Positions 61,101-64,000 of a stretch of 64,000 nt of DNA are shown here, piece after piece (position 1 is the first letter of the stretch; each line of letters opens with the position of its first letter). The stretch comes from Marisa cornuarietis. Lineage: Eukaryota > Mollusca > Gastropoda > Architaenioglossa > Ampullariidae. Where the stretch lies: NCBI GenBank assembly GCA_004794655.1, contig SMMW01000521.1, forward strand, positions 1,580,001-1,644,000, read 5' to 3'. A program made the translations under genes and the position numbers. The notes beneath the pieces are model-generated. The model saw nothing but the letters and a program-made list of their open reading frames with translations, was not told the origin of the DNA and ran no database searches.

Positions 61101-64000
61101 AATGCAATGTTTCTTTATGAAAGAGGGAGAGATGGGTAAAAGGAAAAAAAGAAGAAAGAAAAGACAGAAGGAAGAAAAACGAAAGGATTAAAAAAGATAA
61201 GAAAAATCATTAGGAAAGCAAAGCACAATGGAAGGAAAACAGAAGAAGTAAAGAAAGAAAAAACTAGGGAATGATAAACTAATGAAAGAGAGAAAGAAAT
61301 AAGAAAAGAAAAAGAGAAAAAAATAAAACAGAAAGTAAAAAGATAAAAGACTACAAAGATAAAGGAAAGAAAAAAAGAAACAGAAATAAAAAAAGCATCA
61401 AAAAATTAAAACAAGACTCAACAGAAGTATCCATGCTAAAAACACGTGCATGTATAAATCAGTCTGTGAACTCAATGTTCTTGATACACCAGTCTGTCAT
61501 CAGAAATCATGAAACACAAGATCACTGTTTAAAACTCACTCTTTTTGTGCTTTCTGCCCATACAGAAAAACACAGTGAGGATGACAATAACGAAGATTAG
61601 GACAACCGCCGCAACAACACCACCGGCGACTGCAGCAGCAACGGTGTCACTTCTATTATTAGAATCATCCGCCATGGAAGCTAGAATTAAAAACACAAAT
61701 ATAATTTAAAATATTTTGTTACTAATTTGATCGCTTTCCAGTATATCCATGCTTCTCAAGATCTCAGGTTTGAACATACTACTATTTTTCACTTTGTAGC
61801 TGAGAGTCAATATGTAAAGCAGGGATAAAGGAGAGAGAGAGAGAGAGGGTAGTTGTTAAGGAAATATTATTCGTTTATATATCTATATTTTCAAAACTTG
61901 GAGGACGAGAAGAAACTTGATGAACACAGACCATCGCTCAAGTCGACGATTGCCTTAGCTATTGTAAGGCGTGGAAACTACACGCAAATATTTTCCCACC
62001 AGTGTGAAACCTTTTACCTCTCCTAATGATTTGCCTTAGTTCTTACAAATTTGAACGACTAACTCCCTCTGTTTGGAATACTTTTACAAGCATTCAGCAC
62101 CACTCGTGAAAGAAAGAGGTCGAATACCTATGTTATATTAACACAAGGATATGTTTTATTGTTATATCACCTTTGAGTGGCAGGAGTCATGATGACGTTT
62201 TGGACCCTTGAACCATCCAAAAGAACGATAATTACTTAGTAGAACAGCATGTTAAAATAAACTCAAGCTCTTACTTCGTAAAAAAAGGATTTTTAAGGAG
62301 ATGCAAAGCACAGATGCGGCTGAGACTGACCTTGCTGCTCCGCCCGGAACAAAAAGTCGAAGGATCCAAAGGCGTTGGCCACACTGAGTCTGTACACGCC
62401 GCTGCTGGTCACAGGTTCTCCTGTAGCGTTGACCTGACACGTGACCAGCGGGTCAACGACGGCAGCCTTGCTGCAGGAAGCATTGAAGAGCGCGGAGTAA
62501 CCCCCGACAGTCGCCTTGTCACTGCCGCTGCTTCCGAGGTATGTGTACGAGAAAGTGTCCGGCTTTGGGTTGGACAGAAGGTTGAAGAGGAGCCCGCTGC
62601 TTGTAAGAGTCGGGATGGTAGAAGAGTAGCTGTCTGCACGTCGGGGGGCACCTGCAAGTCGGAATATATAATTACCTCATTTAAAAACTGTGTTCAAACG
62701 TGCGACATAAAAAGGTAATAGGTGTTTGGTTGTTTTTTTTTACGCCGAGCCAGCAACTAAGGCTATATCACGGCAAGGCAGCCAGCCCTGTAAACAGATG
62801 CCACATGCAGAGAAAGAACAGCGTGCCCGAGACGAGAACTGAACCCAGGACAACAAACCTTCACTGTATTGGTGACCGGACCGGACCGCCTACATAAAAA
62901 GGAAACCGTGTCCAAATGTTTGCAGATACTTAAAAAGGATACTAAAAGCGAAATTCACCAAACAATTTAATTTGGATCTTGTTAATTCGTGTTTGAATCT
63001 TCTTATTGTGGCATTAAAAGGGGTGAATGTGAAAGTTAAGAAGTGAACGAGCGAACACAGGCGTGTAACAAAGACAATAAAATCGTTTATCAAAATCTAT
63101 GTGCTACTTAAGTCTGTGAAAATTCATGTTTTTTATTTGATTCCATCATATTCTTTATCATGAAACTACAAACATTTTTATTGGCATTTTATCTTAATAC
63201 TCTTGAATTCGTACTATTAACACTCTTCAATTCGTACTAATATATATCATTTTAGTACCCATATGTCTAAGCTTTCTTGTAAGGTGACCATACATTACAA
63301 TTTTATGCTTTTAGTGGCACTCCTACTGTGTTTTACATCAATAAAGCTTTGTAACTTCAAAACAAAAATTTCATTGTATGGGGGATGTGCATACACGTTA
63401 TTTAAAAGGCCATCGGATCATATCAGCGGGTGGTCAAACAATCGTATAACAATGTACTAAACATGATAAAATTTAATCCTGATATACGATGTCACTAATA
63501 CAGGTAGTAATACAAATAAATGACTAAATCAACCTAAAAAATAAATTTTCCTGCCTAAAGTGGAAAAACAAGCATGCATACAATTTAAGAAATTTCGCGC
63601 TCATCATAATAACCTTAAAAATAAACAGTAAGAAATTGTATTATTCTGAGTAGTAAGTAACAAACAAGAAGAAGCAAAAGAATAGACAAAATGAACGACG
63701 GAAAATGACAGACGGAGAAAATGAGAACTACAGGAAATGACGTCATTCCTGGTTTCTTACAGTTGACGATGAGTTTTACTGTCTGTTGAGCAATTTCAGG
63801 AAATCCGTTTTCGGCCCTACAAGAGTAATCTCCCATGTTCTCGCACTGGACGTTACTAATGTCGGCTGACCCCACTGACCCCACAGTCGAGATGGACAAG
63901 ATGCCGGCGTATCCTGTCTTGTAGAGTGTGATGGTGGGCTGAGGCCGGCCTTGAACAAGACAAGACAGAGTCGCCGTACTTTTGTCCTTTTCGTTGAGGG
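57301..64000 (-). CDS. Gene B: 3' part of a second IgSF receptor (two Ig domains, transmembrane segment, long tail)
   Basis: Five exons on the - strand: 64000-63761 (partial, type A Ig domain), 62651-62331 (type B Ig domain), 61680-61540 (transmembrane), 59005-58958 (mini-exon) and 58052-57301 (terminal tail exon with TGA). All junctions are phase 1. Domain order A-B-transmembrane is the same as in gene A, so the two are paralogues. The tail of about 265 residues is rich in Ser/Thr, has four repeats of NGSVSSKR type and the tyrosine motifs FEYKDI, SGYSTM and PLYATV. It is unlike any of the four + strand tails. The product is predicted to be a signalling receptor of unknown ligand. The gene continues beyond the right edge of the window. 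Confidence 0.84.
58083..58144. repeat. (CA)n microsatellite upstream of the gene B tail exon
   Basis: About 31 units. On the transcribed strand it is (TG)n and ends about 30 bases before the acceptor at 58053. Confidence 0.95.
58340..58505 (-). mobile_element. tRNA-derived SINE, copy 1
   Basis: On the - strand it begins gtggtcccgtggcgcagcgg, a tRNA-like head with A box, and continues ttagcgcttgtcaccgg; gggttca is a B-box-like site. It shares cagcgtgcccga and gtaaacagatgccaca (on the + strand) with 62740-62890. Confidence 0.7.
58958..59005 (-). CDS. Gene B juxtamembrane mini-exon
   Basis: 48 bases, acceptor ttccaatcag, donor gtaaga. Encodes NLNRSETSPNRRLYTD. Confidence 0.75.
59006..61539 (-). 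other. Intron of gene B between transmembrane exon and mini-exon
   Basis: No exon is recognised. It holds GT/GC repeats near 60152-60210, a short CA array at 60321-60340 and a purine-rich block at 61120-61400. Confidence 0.55.
61540..61680 (-). CDS. Gene B transmembrane exon
   Basis: Acceptor tttaattctag, donor gtgagt, 141 bases. The stalk MADDSNNRSD is followed by an Ala/Gly/Val-rich span (AAAVAGGVVAAVVLIFVIVI) and GRKHKK. Confidence 0.86.
62331..62651 (-). CDS. Gene B exon: type B Ig-like domain
   Basis: Acceptor cgacttgcag, donor gtcagt, 321 bases. It starts C-APR and contains LLSNPKP, SCSKAAVVDPLVTC (C-x11-C) and GVYRLSVANAFG. Confidence 0.84.
62740..62890 (-). mobile_element. tRNA-derived SINE, copy 2
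   Basis: About 85 percent similar by eye to 58340-58505 over gccagcaactaaggct to gtgcccgagac; the tRNA-like head is more decayed here. Confidence 0.7.
63761..64000 (-). CDS. Gene B exon: type A Ig domain (cut by window edge)
   Basis: Contains TLSCLVQGRPQP and CENMGDYSCRAENGFP and ends LIVN plus a split Cys codon before donor gtaaga. The N-terminal part lies outside the window. Confidence 0.86.

Overview
This window is eukaryotic. Every recognisable gene is split into short exons with consensus GT/AG borders, introns are long and AT-rich, and the DNA is full of microsatellites (GT/CA, GATA, GAAA, GAGT, GAT), decayed LINE fragments and tRNA-derived SINEs. The repeat content and the kind of immunoglobulin-superfamily (IgSF) receptor present suggest a lophotrochozoan, most likely a gastropod mollusc. 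That assignment is inference; no rRNA or single-copy marker is present to confirm it.

All recognisable genes belong to one family: single-pass IgSF receptors with tyrosine-rich tails. On the + strand (1-34.9 kb) there are four membrane-anchor-plus-cytoplasmic-tail exon cassettes: 828-3281, 6284-8736, 20060-22015 and 31385-34814. I found no Ig-domain exon before or between them. Every cassette opens with a transmembrane exon of the same splice phase, so any of them could be joined to an ectodomain lying left of the window. Alternatively they are partial gene duplicates. Cassettes 1 and 2 lie in a tandem duplication that is almost identical over 3.4 kb. Between cassettes there are candidate non-membrane terminal exons and poly(A) signals, the arrangement used for the secreted/membrane switch of antibody heavy-chain genes.

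On the - strand, gene A (start codon 53479, transmembrane exon ending 37135) is complete from signal peptide to membrane anchor, with nine Ig-like domains on one exon each. The last six are three alternating A-B pairs. A is a near-canonical Ig domain with extra cysteines. B lacks the canonical Ig cysteines and carries a conserved C-x11-C instead. Its tail exon is not resolved. Gene B (64000 to 57301, - strand) enters the window in an A domain, continues with a B domain and a transmembrane exon, and ends in a long Ser/Thr/Tyr-rich tail with 12-residue repeats. Gene A and the + strand cassettes converge around 35-37 kb; gene B lies upstream of gene A in the same orientation.

Read together, this looks like a cluster of paired-domain Ig receptors with interchangeable signalling tails (YxxL pairs, pYxN-type Grb2 sites, proline-rich segments). 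A role in immune recognition or cell adhesion is inferred from architecture only. The remaining sequence is intron or intergenic DNA dominated by simple repeats and retroelement debris.
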